Shown here piece after piece: positions 46,968 through 55,326 of a stretch of 64,000 bases of DNA (within the stretch, counting starts at the first letter, position 1; the number at the start of each line of letters is the position of its first letter). Position numbers and translations under genes: made by a program. Under the pieces are notes generated by a model. That model searched no databases. It was not told the DNA's origin and saw only the letters and a program-made list of their open reading frames with translations. The DNA lies in contig CAZWKX010000001.1 in NCBI GenBank assembly GCA_964633975.1, positions 67,791-131,790 of the forward strand. Direction: 5' to 3'. Source of the DNA: CAZWKX01 sp964633975 (GTDB lineage Bacteria > Actinomycetota > Acidimicrobiia > Spongiisociales > UBA11373).

Positions 46968-49376
46968 CTAGATGCCCTTCTCGTAGTCATCCTCGAAGGA
47001 GACGACCGTTCGGCCCGGCTTGTCGCCCTGAGGCCGAGGCTTACGATCGCGCCCGCCGCGGCCTCCACGATCGCGGCCACCGCGGTCGCCTCCACCGCGG
47101 TCGCCTCCACCGCGGTCGCCTCCGCCGCGCTCGCCGCGGCCTCCACGGTCACCGCGCTCGCCGCGGCCTCCACGTTCCGCTCGCTCGCCGCCACCGGCAG
47201 GGCGATGCCGGCCGGCTTCTTCATCGTCGGCAGCGGCAGCGCCGGGAAGATCGAGGCTCACCTTGCCGTTGCGGTCGATCTCCCGCACCACCACCTCGAC
47301 CTTGTCGCCGAGGCTGTAGATGTCCTCAACCCGGTCGACTCGCTTCCCGCCGCCCATCTTCGAGATGTGCAGCAGCCCGTCGCGGCCGGGCAGAATGTTG
47401 ATGAAGGCGCCGAAGGGGGTGATGTTCACGACCTCGCCCTCGTAGGTCTGGCCGACCTCGGCTTCGGGTGGGAAGGCAATGCTCATCACCCGCTCCTTGG
47501 CCGCGGCGAGGCTCGGGCCGTCGGTGGCGCCGATGCGCACCGTCCCGTCGTCCTCTATCTCGAGCGTGGCCCCGGTCTCCTCTTCTATCTCCCGGATGAT
47601 CTTGCCCTTTGGGCCGATGACCTCGCCGATCTTGTCCCGAGGGATCTGCACGGCCTCGATACGGGGGGCGTACGGCTTGAGCTCCGGCCTGGGCTCGCTG
47701 ATGACCTCGTTCATCTTGGCGAGGATGTGGAGTCGAGCCACGCGCGCCTCTTCGAGGGCGCCTGCAAGCACGTCGGCGGGCAGGCCCTCGATCTTGGTGT
47801 CGAGCTGCAGCGCGGTGATGACGTTCTCGGTGCCGGCCACCTTGAAGTCCATGTCGCCGAGAGCATCCTCGACACCAAGGATGTCTGTGAGCGTCACGAA
47901 GCCCTCGTCGTGAGCGATGAGGCCCATGGCCACACCGGCAACCGGCCCCGATACCGGCACCCCGGCGTCCATGAGCGAGAGGCTCGACCCACAGACCGAA
48001 GCCATCGACGACGACCCATTCGACGAGAGCACCTCGGAAACCAGGCGAAACGCATACGGGAACACGTCGGAAGTGGGCACCACGGGAAGCACCGCCTTCT
48101 CGGCGAGTGCACCGTGTCCGATCTCGCGCCGGCGCGGTCCGCGCATGAAGCCGGTCTCACCCGTCGAGAACGGCGGGAAGTTGTAGTGGTGCATGTAGCG
48201 CTTGGTCTCCTCGGCAGAGATGGTGTCGAGCATCTGCTCCATACGAAGCATGCCCAGCGTGGTCACATTGAGCACCTGGGTCTCGCCACGCTGAAACAGC
48301 CCAGAGCCGTGGGCCCGGGCCACCGCACCGACCTCGGCGCTGATCGGCCGAACCTCGCCTATGGCGCGGCCGTCGAGCCGGATTCCTTCGGAGATGATGC
48401 GCTCGCGCATCATCTTCTTGGTCACGTCGCGGAAGCAGCGGCCGGCGGCGGTGAAGTCCTCGTGGTCCGCGTCAATGCTCAGCTCGCTGAGAACCGCCTC
48501 GCGGGCTTCCTCTTCGGCATCGTGGCGCTCCCGCTTGCCGGCGATCGTGATGACCTGGGCGAGGCGCGGCCTTGCCGCCCCTTCTACCTTGGCCAGCAGC
48601 TCCTCGCCGTACTCGATCACCTCCGGCCAGTCCACCTGCCGGATCTCCCCCACCTCGTCGCGCAGGCTGAGCTGCAGATCGATGAGGGTGGCAATGTACT
48701 GCTTGGCCTCCTCCAGGCCCCTGGCCACCGCAGCCTCGTCGGTGGGAGCCTGGCCGCCGTCGATCAGGCGCAAGGCGTCGGCGGTGGCACCACCCTCGAC
48801 CATGGCGATGTCGATCTCGCCTCGCTCGTTGCGCTTGCCGGCAACGACCATGAGGAAGACAGCCTCGTCGAGCTGGGAGAACGTCGGCAGTGGTATCCAC
48901 GATCCGTCGGCGTACGCCATGCTCACTGCGCCGACGGGGCCGCCGAAGGGTATGGGGCTGATGCTCAACGCAGCAGAGGCTCCGTTGAGCGCAACCACGT
49001 CGTAAGGATGGACGTCGTCCACCGACAGCACGGTGGCGACGATGTGCGTCTCACATCGATAGCTGTCGGGGAACAGCGGTCGCAGCGGCCGGTCGATCAG
49101 GCGAGCCGTGAGGATCGCCTTCTCCGTGGGCCGGCCTTCACGCCGGAAGAACGACCCCGGGATCTTCCCGGCGGCATACATACGTTCCTCCAGATCGACC
49201 GTCAGTGGAAAGAAATCGGCGCCTTCTCGCGGCTGCCTGGCGGCAGTCGCCGTGGTGAGGACTTCCGTGCCGCCCATGGCGACGACGACGGCGCCGTCCG
49301 CCTGGGGAGCGAGTTTGCCGGCTTGGATGACGATCTCCGCGTCACCCACAGCGGCTCGCACGGTGTGTACTGGCAC
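46968..49376 (-). CDS. pnp: Polynucleotide phosphorylase
   Basis: 802 residues, longer than the roughly 700 of most bacteria. It has two RNase PH domains (AGKIPGSFFRREGRPTEKAIL in the first; MRGPRRREIGHGALAEKAV and GSSSMASVCGSSLSLMDAG in the second), a KH domain (VIGPKGKIIREIEEETGATLEIEDDG) and an S1 domain (GQTYEGEVVNITPFGAFINILPG). A disordered tail of about 65 residues rich in Gly, Arg and Asp follows. It degrades RNA 3' to 5' using phosphate. The start is GTG 49376 with GAAGAAGGAG before it. The gene follows rpsO, as in most bacteria. Confidence 0.97.
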   Translation of the reverse strand: MPVHTVRAAVGDAEIVIQAGKLAPQADGAVVVAMGGTEVLTTATAARQPREGADFFPLTVDLEERMYAAGKIPGSFFRREGRPTEKAILTARLIDRPLRPLFPDSYRCETHIVATVLSVDDVHPYDVVALNGASAALSISPIPFGGPVGAVSMAYADGSWIPLPTFSQLDEAVFLMVVAGKRNERGEIDIAMVEGGATADALRLIDGGQAPTDEAAVARGLEEAKQYIATLIDLQLSLRDEVGEIRQVDWPEVIEYGEELLAKVEGAARPRLAQVITIAGKRERHDAEEEAREAVLSELSIDADHEDFTAAGRCFRDVTKKMMRERIISEGIRLDGRAIGEVRPISAEVGAVARAHGSGLFQRGETQVLNVTTLGMLRMEQMLDTISAEETKRYMHHYNFPPFSTGETGFMRGPRRREIGHGALAEKAVLPVVPTSDVFPYAFRLVSEVLSSNGSSSMASVCGSSLSLMDAGVPVSGPVAGVAMGLIAHDEGFVTLTDILGVEDALGDMDFKVAGTENVITALQLDTKIEGLPADVLAGALEEARVARLHILAKMNEVISEPRPELKPYAPRIEAVQIPRDKIGEVIGPKGKIIREIEEETGATLEIEDDGTVRIGATDGPSLAAAKERVMSIAFPPEAEVGQTYEGEVVNITPFGAFINILPGRDGLLHISKMGGGKRVDRVEDIYSLGDKVEVVVREIDRNGKVSLDLPGAAAADDEEAGRHRPAGGGERAERGGRGERGDRGGRGERGGGDRGGGDRGGGDRGGRDRGGRGGRDRKPRPQGDKPGRTVVSFEDDYEKGI
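47082..47126 (-). repeat. Three tandem 15-bp repeats in the pnp tail
   Basis: GCGGTCGCCTCCACC (plus-strand reading) occurs three times, the last copy with one change. It encodes GGDRG units on the minus strand and lies in the disordered RNA-binding-like tail. Confidence 0.8.
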
Positions 49377-49541
49377 GCTCTCAACTCCTTCTTCGGGAGG
49401 AGAGAACGAGCCAATTACCAGTGGTCACGCCTCGATTGCTCAAGAGGTGGCAACTAGCAACTGGTTCGGACTCTCCCCCGGTTTCGTGTTCTGCCGCGGC
49501 GCCCCGGGCTCCCGCAACGACCAAGAGGCAGCCAGCTGCCC

Positions 49542-49796
49542 TCAGCGTCGCAAGCCGAGACGTGCGATGACGTTTCGGTATCGCTCGACGTCCTGGGCTT
49601 TCAGGTAATCGAGCAGGCGGCGCCGCTTGCCGACCATCATGAGCAACCCGCGCCGACTGTGATGGTCCTTCTTGTGGACCTTCAGATGCTCGGTGAGTTG
49701 GTTGATACGCTCGGTGAGCAGAGCGACCTGAACCTCCGGCGAACCGGTGTCGGTGCCATGCGTACCGTATTCGTTGATGATCGTCTGGGTGTCCAT
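49542..49796 (-). CDS. rpsO: 30S ribosomal protein S15
   Basis: 84 residues, slightly short of the usual 89. It contains HGTDTGSPEVQVALLTERINQLTEHLK and HKKDHHSRRGLLMMVGKRRRLLDYL, which are the RNA-binding core of S15. It binds 16S rRNA at an early step of 30S assembly. There is no clear Shine-Dalgarno before ATG 49796; instead the leader holds a GC-rich hairpin. A TACACT -10 element lies at 49829-49834. The pnp gene follows on the same strand. Confidence 0.97.
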   Translation of the reverse strand: MDTQTIINEYGTHGTDTGSPEVQVALLTERINQLTEHLKVHKKDHHSRRGLLMMVGKRRRLLDYLKAQDVERYRNVIARLGLRR

Positions 49797-49834
49797 ACGG
49801 AAGCCGGGGATCGGCCCGGCGGGATAGGAGTGTA
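49797..49834 (-). promoter_or_regulatory. rpsO promoter and leader hairpin
   Basis: TACACT (49829-49834) is followed by a leader in which GCCGGG and CCCGGC can pair around CCGATC, ending about 8 nt before ATG 49796. S15 commonly represses its own translation through leader structures, so this is a candidate site. The pairing is seen; the role is inferred. Confidence 0.4.
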
Positions 49835-49865
49835 GCAGGTCGCACCCCCAGACCCCCTTGCCGGC

Positions 49866-50792
49866 TCACGCCTCCAGTAGGCGTCGCGCCGCCGCGACGT
49901 CCAAACGAATCTGCGCCGCGAGCTCCTGCATTCCGGAGAAAGTGACCTCGGGCCGCAGTCGGTCGATGAAGTCCACACGCACCTCGCGGCCGGGAAGGTC
50001 GGCCTCCCGGTCGAGCAGATGCACCTCGAGTACCTCCTCGCCACCTCCAAACGTGGGCCTCACCCCGATGTTGGCCACGCCCGGGCCCATGTCCTCCCCG
50101 AGCGGCGCCAGGCGCACCGCGTACACCCCGCGCCCCGGCACGGCGATTCCCTGGGGGAGCTCCACGTTGGCGGTGGGAAAGCCGATCTCCCGGCCACGAC
50201 CCTCGCCGGCAACCACCAATCCGCGGACCTCGTGTGGGCGCCCCAAGGCGGCCGCGGCGGCAGCGACGTCTCCCCGGGCCACGGCGCTGCGAATACTCGT
50301 CGACGACGGCGGGGGGTCACCGCCGGCCAATGGCGCCACCTCGACGGAAAAGCCGCATACGTCCCCGAGTGCGACCAGCGCGGCGACATCGCCGGCACGC
50401 CTGTGCCCGAAGCGGAAGTTCTCGCCGACCACGACGACGTCCGCTCTCATCGCGCCTGAGAGCACTTCGCCGGCGAACTCCGCCGGCGACAGCTGGCGTA
50501 CCTGCTCGTCGAAGGGAAGAACGGCAACCACGTCCACCCCCAGCTCGGAGAACAACTCGATCCTCCGGTCCAGAGTCGTGAGGAGCTCCGGGACGTGCCC
50601 GGGCGCCAGCACACTCGACGGATGCCGATCGAAGGTGACGATGACCGCGTCCCGCTTCTTGCCGGCGCGCCGGCGCAGGAGATCAATGACCAGCTGGTGA
50701 CCGAGGTGCACACCGTCGAACACGCCCACGCTGACGGCTCGTCGACGCGTCCCCTCCTCCCAGGATTCGTACGGGCCGCGGACGACCTTCAT
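49866..50792 (-). CDS. ribF: Bifunctional riboflavin kinase / FAD synthetase
   Basis: 308 residues. The N-terminal FAD synthetase domain has SVGVFDGVHLGHQLVIDLL (nucleotidyltransferase His-x-Gly-His), VGENFRFGHRRAGD and STSIRSAVARGD. The C-terminal riboflavin kinase domain has RGLVVAGEGRGREIGFPTANVEL (Pro-Thr-Ala-Asn motif) and VRVDFIDRLRPEVTFSGMQEL. It makes FMN and FAD from riboflavin. ATG 50792 overlaps the truB stop (ATGA). Confidence 0.97.
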   Translation of the reverse strand: MKVVRGPYESWEEGTRRRAVSVGVFDGVHLGHQLVIDLLRRRAGKKRDAVIVTFDRHPSSVLAPGHVPELLTTLDRRIELFSELGVDVVAVLPFDEQVRQLSPAEFAGEVLSGAMRADVVVVGENFRFGHRRAGDVAALVALGDVCGFSVEVAPLAGGDPPPSSTSIRSAVARGDVAAAAAALGRPHEVRGLVVAGEGRGREIGFPTANVELPQGIAVPGRGVYAVRLAPLGEDMGPGVANIGVRPTFGGGEEVLEVHLLDREADLPGREVRVDFIDRLRPEVTFSGMQELAAQIRLDVAAARRLLEA

Positions 50793-51682
50793 CCCAGAAC
50801 CACTTCGGGACGGGCCCGCCGCCCTTCGAGGCCGTACACGGCCAGCAGCTCACCCGATTCGTTGAGCACTCGATGCGGGCCGGAGACGGGGCTGTGAACC
50901 CCAAGGACGACCGACGGGAACACGGCTCCGTGGCTCACCGCCCGCGCCGTCTCACCGCTCACCCGCACGGCGGGAAGATCACGCAGGCCCGCGGCGGCAT
51001 CGATGATCAACGATTCCGCCCTCCTCTCACCATCAGCTTCCTCGATCTCGGGGATGCCGTGTGCCTCGTCAACGGCGAGCGAACCGATACGGTGCCGCCG
51101 CAGGGAGCTCAGGTGCGCTCTGCCGCCGAGGGCGCGGGCGATGTCGTCGGCCAGGCTACGCACGTAGGTACCGGAGCTGCATCGCACCCGCAAGGTGACC
51201 TCCGGATAGTCGCACGGCGAGAAATCGACTATGTCGAGATCGAAGACCCGCACCGTGCGCGCCGCCCGCTCGATCTCCCGGCCCTCGCGGGCCAGCTCGT
51301 AGAGCCGCCGCCCTCCCATACGAACGGCCGACACCATCGGTGGTATCTGCTGAATGGTGCCCACAAACCGGCGTGAGGCAATGCACACCTCCTCCTCGCT
51401 GACCGGCATCGGCTCGCGCAGCAGAACGGCGCCGTCGGCATCGAGGGTATCCGTGGCGACGCCCATGACCATGCGGGCCACGTAGGTCTTGGGAAGCTGC
51501 TGAACGTACCGAAGCAGCCTCGTTGCCCTCCCCATCGCAAGCACCAGCAGCCCGGTCGCCATCGGGTCGAGAGTCCCGGCGTGGCCGATCCTGCTCTCCT
51601 CGAGCAGCCCGCGGATGCGGGCGACGACGTCGTGTGAAGTCCATCCTCCCGCTTTGTCGACGAGGAGGAAACCCTCAGCCAC
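50789..51682 (-). CDS. truB: tRNA pseudouridine-55 synthase
   Basis: 297 residues. The catalytic Asp lies in HAGTLDPMATGLLVL, near the N-terminal FLLVDKAGGWTSHDVV. Other conserved parts are KTYVARMVMGVATDTLDADG and CSSGTYVRSLADDIARALG. It converts U55 in the T-loop of tRNAs. The start is GTG 51682, which overlaps the end of nrnA by 8 nt; it is coupled to ribF downstream. Confidence 0.96.
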   Translation of the reverse strand: MAEGFLLVDKAGGWTSHDVVARIRGLLEESRIGHAGTLDPMATGLLVLAMGRATRLLRYVQQLPKTYVARMVMGVATDTLDADGAVLLREPMPVSEEEVCIASRRFVGTIQQIPPMVSAVRMGGRRLYELAREGREIERAARTVRVFDLDIVDFSPCDYPEVTLRVRCSSGTYVRSLADDIARALGGRAHLSSLRRHRIGSLAVDEAHGIPEIEEADGERRAESLIIDAAAGLRDLPAVRVSGETARAVSHGAVFPSVVLGVHSPVSGPHRVLNESGELLAVYGLEGRRARPEVVLG

Positions 51683-52643
51683 GGATACGGGCCCTGATGC
51701 CGGCGATGATGTCCTCGAGTGCACCATCGGTGTTGAAGCCGGCGGCATTGTGATGACCGCCTCCACCCTCGGCCGCGGCGATCGCACCGACATCGATCCT
51801 GCCTCGGGAGCGCAGGCTCACCTTCCACCCGGCCGCGAGCTCCTTGACGAGGGCGGCGACCTCCGCCTCCCGCGCGATGCGCAAATGATCGATGAGGAGG
51901 TCGAGGTCTTCCGGTCCCACCTGGGCACCGCTCAGATCGTCCTGGTACAGCACCGACCAGACGAAGCCGGGATCCTGCTCGAGCCGGGCCCGGCCCATCA
52001 CCGCCGCCGAGACCCGGAGGTAGCCAAAAGGAACCCATTCGTAGAGGTTCCGACCTACTTCCTCGGGCCGGGCTCCAGCTTCGACCAGAGCGGCGGCTAC
52101 ACGAAGCACCTCCGCGTCGGTGGAGGAGTACTGGAACCGACCCGTGTCGGAGACGATGCCGGTCATCAAAGCCGTGGCAACCTTCGCTGTTACCGGCCAG
52201 CCGAGCTCACCGATGAGATGAAAGACGAGCTGGGCTGCGGCGGCCGCCTCGGCATCGACGACGATGATGTCGCCGAACCCCTTGTTGGTGATGTGGTGGT
52301 CCACCACAACGAGAGTGCCGGCTCGCTCCGCCGCCCCGGCAAGCTCACCGAGCCGATCGGCGGCGGCCACATCGAACACGACCATGACCTCTGGCTCTTC
52401 GGGGAATGCACTGGGAGGCACCAGGACGCTCAGGTCGAGGAAGTCGTAGGCCTCGCTCACCACAAACGGCGATCCGAAGGATGCCACCACCCGCTTGCCG
52501 GCCGCAGAGGCGGCGTGTGCCACGGCAACCACAGAGCCGAGGGCGTCGCCGTCGGGTGATACGTGGCAAGCCAGCGCCAGTTCGTCGGCCGAGCCGATGA
52601 GCTCAGCGGCCCTCCTCAGAGCCCTATTCGTCGCCTGCTTCAC
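51675..52643 (-). CDS. nrnA: DHH-family nanoRNase / pAp phosphatase
   Basis: 322 residues. DHH motifs are ACHVSPDGDALGS, MVVFDVAAADRLG and VVDHHITNKGFGD, and the later Asp is in GIVSDTGRFQYSS. The C-terminal DHHA1 domain has GGGGHHNAAGF. It degrades 2-5 nt RNAs and dephosphorylates 3'-phosphoadenosine 5'-phosphate. The start is GTG 52643, preceded by AGGAGAAGAGCGAA, inside the end of rbfA (20-nt overlap). The rbfA-nrnA-truB-ribF order is common in Gram-positive bacteria. Confidence 0.95.
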   Translation of the reverse strand: MKQATNRALRRAAELIGSADELALACHVSPDGDALGSVVAVAHAASAAGKRVVASFGSPFVVSEAYDFLDLSVLVPPSAFPEEPEVMVVFDVAAADRLGELAGAAERAGTLVVVDHHITNKGFGDIIVVDAEAAAAAQLVFHLIGELGWPVTAKVATALMTGIVSDTGRFQYSSTDAEVLRVAAALVEAGARPEEVGRNLYEWVPFGYLRVSAAVMGRARLEQDPGFVWSVLYQDDLSGAQVGPEDLDLLIDHLRIAREAEVAALVKELAAGWKVSLRSRGRIDVGAIAAAEGGGGHHNAAGFNTDGALEDIIAGIRARIRG

Positions 52644-52989
52644 TTCGCTCTTCTCCTAGCTCTCGCAGAATGCGTTCGATCCGCATTCCTCGCTCGATGG
52701 CAGCGTCGGGTTCGAAGTGCAGCTCCGGCAAGTACTTGAGCCGCACTTGGCGGCCCACAACAGCCCTGATCCGGGACGCCGCTCTCCGCAACGCGGCTCC
52801 GGTTTCCTCGGCCTGAGCTTCGTCGCCGAGCACGGAATAGTAAACCTTGGCCCGGCGCAGATCGGGTGTGGTGTCGACCCCCGTGATGGTCACGAAGCCG
52901 AGGCCGGGATCCTTGAGCCGCTCCACCTCGTCGGCGATGACCTCACGGAGCACCCCGTTGACCCGCTGCATACGCGGTCCCCTCGTCAT
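52624..52989 (-). CDS. rbfA: Ribosome-binding factor A
   Basis: 121 residues, KH-like fold: RMQRVNGVLREVIADEVERLKDPGLGFVTITGVDTTPDLRRAKVYYSV is diagnostic. It helps the late maturation of 16S rRNA and 30S subunits. ATG 52989 has GGAGGAAGA before it and overlaps the DUF503 stop (ATGA). The frame remains open upstream, but that part is inside the neighbouring gene in another frame. Confidence 0.95.
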   Translation of the reverse strand: MTRGPRMQRVNGVLREVIADEVERLKDPGLGFVTITGVDTTPDLRRAKVYYSVLGDEAQAEETGAALRRAASRIRAVVGRQVRLKYLPELHFEPDAAIERGMRIERILRELGEERSEAGDE

Positions 52990-53276
52990 TCTTCCTCCAG
53001 ATAGGAGACGCCCATCTCGAGCAGCTCCACGTCGGGGTGGTCCGCAACGGCCCGCTGCACTGCGAGGATGACCCGCTCCAAGTGCCCGGCCTGCGCACCG
53101 ACGAGAGCCGCGCCCAACGTCGCCCGACGCCATTGATCCTGGAATCCCACCTCGGCCACGGCAAGGGGAAAGGCCGAGCTGAGCTGGCTCATGAGCGCCT
53201 TGAGGACCCTCCGCTTCTCTTTGAGAGAGCGGACCGAGGGGATACGCAGCTCGAGTCTGAGCGCAGCGGCGTACAT
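52986..53276 (-). CDS. DUF503 (YlxP-like) protein
   Basis: 96 residues. The core is LRIPSVRSLKEKRRVLKALMSQLSSAFPLAVAEVGFQDQWRRATLG, the DUF503 signature (SLKxKRxVxKxL, then VAEVGxxDxW). B. subtilis YlxP sits in the same infB-rbfA position; it may act in ribosome assembly, but its role is not settled. ATG 53276 lies 7 nt after the infB stop. Confidence 0.92.
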   Translation of the reverse strand: MYAAALRLELRIPSVRSLKEKRRVLKALMSQLSSAFPLAVAEVGFQDQWRRATLGAALVGAQAGHLERVILAVQRAVADHPDVELLEMGVSYLEEE

Positions 53277-53283
53277 GGCACCG

Positions 53284-55287
53284 TTAGCTGCGGACGATCT
53301 CCCGGACCTCGTACGCTTCCAGGATGTCGCCCTCCTTGATGTCGCGGAAGTTCTCCAACCCGATGCCGCACTCGAAACCGGCCGCAACGGAACGCACATC
53401 GTCCTTGAAGCGGCGCAGCGACCCGACGGAGCCGTCGTAGGTGACGACGCCGTCGCGAACGAGGCGGATACGGGAGTTCCTCGTGATCTCCCCCTCGGTG
53501 ACATAGCAGCCGGCCACCATTCCGAAACGCGGAGCCCTGAAGGTGGCCCGGACCTCGGCCACACCCAGGATCTGCTCGATCTCCTCGGGAGCCAGGCGGC
53601 CGACGAGCATGGCTTCGATGTCGTCGAGCAGCTCGTAGATAACCCGGTAGGTGCGCACCTCGATGCCGGACTCCTCGGCGGCGCGGCGAGCCTGGGTGTC
53701 GGGACGCACCCCAAACCCGAAGATGATGGAATTGGTCGCCTCGGCGAGCAGCACATCGTTCTCGGTCACGCCTCCAACCGCCGAGTGCACCACGGTGATA
53801 CGACCACCCGTGCGAACCACCTTGGCCACCGCCTCCTTGATGGCCTCCAGCGAACCATAGGTGTCGGCCTTGACGATGATGCGGAGCTCGGCCTCGTCGG
53901 CCGTGCGGATGTCCTCCAGGAGTGATTGCAGCCTCTCGGCTGCAGTCGGGACTACGAGGTCCCGGCTGCGGATCTCGGCCTCACGCTCCCCAGCGATGGC
54001 CCGGGCGTGGCGATCGTCCTCGGCGACGGCAAACCAGTCCCCCGCCTGCGGCACTTCGTCCCAGCCCATGGTGAGCACCGGGGTGCTCGGGGTAGCCTCC
54101 TTCAACTCGTTCCCGTTCTCGTCGAACATGGCCCGCACCCGGCCCGAGACGGCACCGGCCACGAGGGCATCCCCGCGGCGAAGTGTGCCGCGCTGAACGA
54201 TCAAGGTGGCCACCGGCCCCCGGCCCTTGTCCAGCCGGGCTTCGATGACCGTTCCGGAAGCCGGAACGGTCGGGTTGGCCGAGAACTCCTCAAGCTCGGC
54301 TATCAGGTCCAGGTATTCCAGAAGCTGCTCGACACCGTCGCCCTTGAGCGCTGAGATCTCGGCACTCACGACGTCGCCACCGAGCTGCTCGACGACGAGC
54401 CCGTGCTCGGTGAGCTGAGCCCGCACCGAGTTGGCGTTGGCAGTGGGCAAATCCATCTTGTTGATGGCCACCACGATCGGCACGCCGGCGGCCTTGGCAT
54501 GGCTGATGGCTTCGACCGTCTGTGGCATCACACCGTCGTCGGCGGCCACGACGAGCACCACGATGTCGGTGACCTCGGCGCCTCGTATGCGCAGCGTGGT
54601 GAAGGCCTCGTGGCCCGGCGTATCGATGAATGTGATCTTCCGGCCGTCACGGCTCACCTGGTATGCGCCTATGTGCTGGGTGATGCCACCGGCCTCATCG
54701 CCGACAACGTTGCTGCGCCGGATGGTGTCAAGCAGCTTGGTCTTGCCGTGATCAACATGGCCCATGACGGTCACGACGGGCGGCCGCGGCTCGAGATCGG
54801 AGGGATCGTCCTCGTGAACCTGCTTGGGGCGCACCAGCGGTTTGCGCTCCACCTCCACCTCGGGCGCCTCCTCGATGACCGCCTCGAAACCGAAGGCCTC
54901 CGCAACGGCCGCCAAATGATCGACCGGTATCGGCTGAGTGGCTCCCGCCATCTGCCCGCGTTCGATGAGCGTCTTGACGACGAGCCCGACGGGCCGGCGC
55001 GCCTCCTCGGCGAACTCGGCAACGGTGATCCCCTTGACGAGCCTGATCTTGCGCCGGGCCGGCTCGACAGGCGCCGCCGGCTCCACCGGCGCCTCGACCG
55101 CTTCCTCCGGTTCGGGCTCGGGCGGCGCCAGCTTGCCTTCCTCTTCGTAGGAAAGGTGGATAAGAGCTGCGGCGTCGTCGTCCAGCCCTGAAGAAGCGGT
55201 TTTCACGTCTATGCCGAGCTCGGCGGCCCGCGCCAGAACGTCTTTCGACTCCAGGCCCAGCTGCTTCGCCAGCTCGTACACGCGCAT
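53284..55287 (-). CDS. infB: Translation initiation factor IF-2
   Basis: 667 residues, a short form. The N-terminal helix domain is MRVYELAKQLGLESKDVLARAAELGI; a short Pro/Glu-rich linker follows. G-domain motifs are G1 VMGHVDHGKT, G3 IDTPGHEAF and G4 VAINKMDLP; G5 is SALKGDG. Domains 2-4 complete the protein. It brings initiator tRNA to the 30S subunit using GTP. ATG 55287 lies 39 nt after nusA. The ylxR (DUF448) gene often found between nusA and infB is absent here. Confidence 0.98.
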   Translation of the reverse strand: MRVYELAKQLGLESKDVLARAAELGIDVKTASSGLDDDAAALIHLSYEEEGKLAPPEPEPEEAVEAPVEPAAPVEPARRKIRLVKGITVAEFAEEARRPVGLVVKTLIERGQMAGATQPIPVDHLAAVAEAFGFEAVIEEAPEVEVERKPLVRPKQVHEDDPSDLEPRPPVVTVMGHVDHGKTKLLDTIRRSNVVGDEAGGITQHIGAYQVSRDGRKITFIDTPGHEAFTTLRIRGAEVTDIVVLVVAADDGVMPQTVEAISHAKAAGVPIVVAINKMDLPTANANSVRAQLTEHGLVVEQLGGDVVSAEISALKGDGVEQLLEYLDLIAELEEFSANPTVPASGTVIEARLDKGRGPVATLIVQRGTLRRGDALVAGAVSGRVRAMFDENGNELKEATPSTPVLTMGWDEVPQAGDWFAVAEDDRHARAIAGEREAEIRSRDLVVPTAAERLQSLLEDIRTADEAELRIIVKADTYGSLEAIKEAVAKVVRTGGRITVVHSAVGGVTENDVLLAEATNSIIFGFGVRPDTQARRAAEESGIEVRTYRVIYELLDDIEAMLVGRLAPEEIEQILGVAEVRATFRAPRFGMVAGCYVTEGEITRNSRIRLVRDGVVTYDGSVGSLRRFKDDVRSVAAGFECGIGLENFRDIKEGDILEAYEVREIVRS

Positions 55288-55326
55288 TACTCAAGCTCCT
55301 CGACGGCTCATTGTGCCACGCCTCTC

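Noticed and set aside
47082..47126. 15-bp tandem repeats considered as regulatory iterons
   Set aside because: They lie inside the pnp coding frame and encode GGDRG units; no replication or partition gene is near.
47205..49457. Plus-strand open frame of 750 codons antisense to pnp
   Set aside because: PNPase is certain on the minus strand; the antisense frame has no domain and biased shadow composition.
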